Shown one piece after another: positions 63,272 through 64,000 of a stretch of DNA of 64,000 nt. The notes under the pieces were generated by a model, which was not told where the DNA came from, did not search any database, and saw only the letters and a program-made list of their open reading frames with translations. The DNA is from Noviherbaspirillum_A sp047237965 (GTDB lineage: Bacteria; Pseudomonadota; Gammaproteobacteria; Burkholderiales; Burkholderiaceae_D). The translations under genes and the position numbers were made by a program. Location: assembly GCF_047237965.1 (NCBI RefSeq), contig NZ_JBDFLX010000001.1:1240001-1304000 (forward strand), read 5' to 3'. Position 1 is the stretch's first letter. Each line of letters starts with the position of its first letter.

Positions 63272-64000
63272 ATGAACGACGCGCATATCACCGCAACCCT
63301 GCACAGCCTCTACTGGCGCGCCGGCGGCCGCAAGCATGCTTCTACGGTCAACATGCTGCGACGCATCGTCGACGACGGCAGCCACCTGCACCGGCAGAAG
63401 GCCTTCCCGGCCGACTTTGAAGCCGTCGTACTTGCGCTGCTTGCCGACGGGAGTGCCGGGTGGGACGAAGAATTGCCGCTGGACCTGCTGGAACTGGCCT
63501 GCGAGGCCGGCTTCCCCGAAGTGGCGGCAAGGTTGCTGAAAAGCGGACTGGCACTGAGCAGCGAGAGCGCCGCATTGTGCATGGCCACGGCAATCGCATC
63601 CGGACAGGCGGCGCTGCTTGATGCGCTGCTGGACGCCGGCGTGTCGCCGCATGCTGCAGACGACGCCGGAATCCCGGTGTTCAGCCATGCGATTGCCGCT
63701 GGCAACGGCGCCATCATCGAGCGCCTGATGGCGGCCGGCGCCGGCCCCGACCAGCAGGGCCACGCGCTGGCCGCAGCCGCCATCAGCGGCGACGCCGGCC
63801 TGTTACGGCTCTGCCTGGCGCCGGGCGCATCGCAGCAGGCGCTCGACGAGGCGTTCGCGCTGGCTGCCGCGGCGGCGCAGCCCGACGCCATGGCAATGCT
63901 GCTGGAAGCCGGCGCCTGCGCCGGACCGGCCTTGCGCCAGGCGCAACAAGGCGGCGACGAGGACCGTACGCTGCTGATCCGCTCCCTGCTGTTCGCCCAG
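63272..64000 (+). CDS. Ankyrin-repeat protein (C-terminal part outside the window)
   Basis: The visible 243 residues start MNDAHITATLHSLYWRAGGR and run off the right edge with no stop. From residue ~65 they show consecutive 30-33-residue ankyrin-type units, e.g. LLELACEAGFPEVAARLLKSG, SGQAALLDALLDAGVSPHAADD and AAGNGAIIERLMAAGAGPDQQG, some degenerate. No signal peptide is seen. Ankyrin proteins bind partners; the role is unknown. The frame stays open with strong G/C at codon third positions. Confidence 0.85.
   Translation, partial: MNDAHITATLHSLYWRAGGRKHASTVNMLRRIVDDGSHLHRQKAFPADFEAVVLALLADGSAGWDEELPLDLLELACEAGFPEVAARLLKSGLALSSESAALCMATAIASGQAALLDALLDAGVSPHAADDAGIPVFSHAIAAGNGAIIERLMAAGAGPDQQGHALAAAAISGDAGLLRLCLAPGASQQALDEAFALAAAAAQPDAMAMLLEAGACAGPALRQAQQGGDEDRTLLIRSLLFAQ

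Overview
The window comes from a GC-rich, flagellated betaproteobacterium, most likely Oxalobacteraceae (Herbaspirillum/Noviherbaspirillum/Massilia type). This is inferred from gene content: flhDC beside motA, a pepA/lptFG divergent pair, imuA-imuB-dnaE2, intracellular PHB depolymerase and a Liv-type amino-acid transporter. No rRNA, tRNA, CRISPR array, transposase or prophage was recognised.

Layout. 0-2.3 kb: flagellar master regulator flhDC, a membrane methyltransferase and motA (cut by the window edge). 2.8-8.9 kb: a four-gene signalling operon (CHASE3-GAF hybrid kinase with three receivers, CheR, CheB, receiver-kinase). 9.1-10.0 kb: a large palindromic repeat with hexanucleotide arrays. 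10.1-19.8 kb: CbiX, LptFG, PepA, exonuclease III, an FMN-type oxidase, dienelactone hydrolase, three small proteins, PHB depolymerase and a GST. 19.9-22.0 kb: a type III secretion-type chaperone followed by an amidohydrolase-fold protein with a disordered N-terminus and a repeat-encoded Thr/Ala tail (putative effector). 22.2-25.2 kb: cheZ-cheA-HPt. 25.6-30.9 kb: the SOS mutasome imuA-imuB-dnaE2 with a clear LexA box. 31.1-34.2 kb: a second chaperone-containing cluster with three unrecognised proteins. 34.3-39.5 kb: REC-GGDEF-EAL and a soluble poly-HAMP hybrid kinase. 39.7-44.0 kb: DUF924 protein, phospholipase D lipoprotein, SerA, Fpr. 44.1-44.9 kb: a second palindromic repeat, inverted relative to the first. 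45-55.8 kb: fatty-acid oxidation multienzyme, livK-livF-livG-livM-livH, acyl-CoA ligase, an HD-domain protein and a class II aldolase. 56-60.5 kb: Crp/Fnr regulator, SelO, MsrB, YciB, BolA-like protein and a parvulin isomerase, all on the plus strand. 60.6-62.9 kb: MFS transporter divergent from a LysR regulator. 63.3-64 kb: start of an ankyrin-repeat protein.

Three themes stand out. First, motility and signalling: flagellar regulation, two chemotaxis-related clusters, three large kinases and a c-di-GMP enzyme. Second, two small chaperone/cargo operons that look like type III secretion substrates encoded away from any apparatus genes; these are the best candidates for undescribed biology. Third, two related ~0.8-0.9 kb palindromes in opposite orientation bracket about 34 kb, including both cargo operons, so homologous recombination could invert that segment. 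Functional statements rest on recognised motifs and family knowledge; no database search was run.
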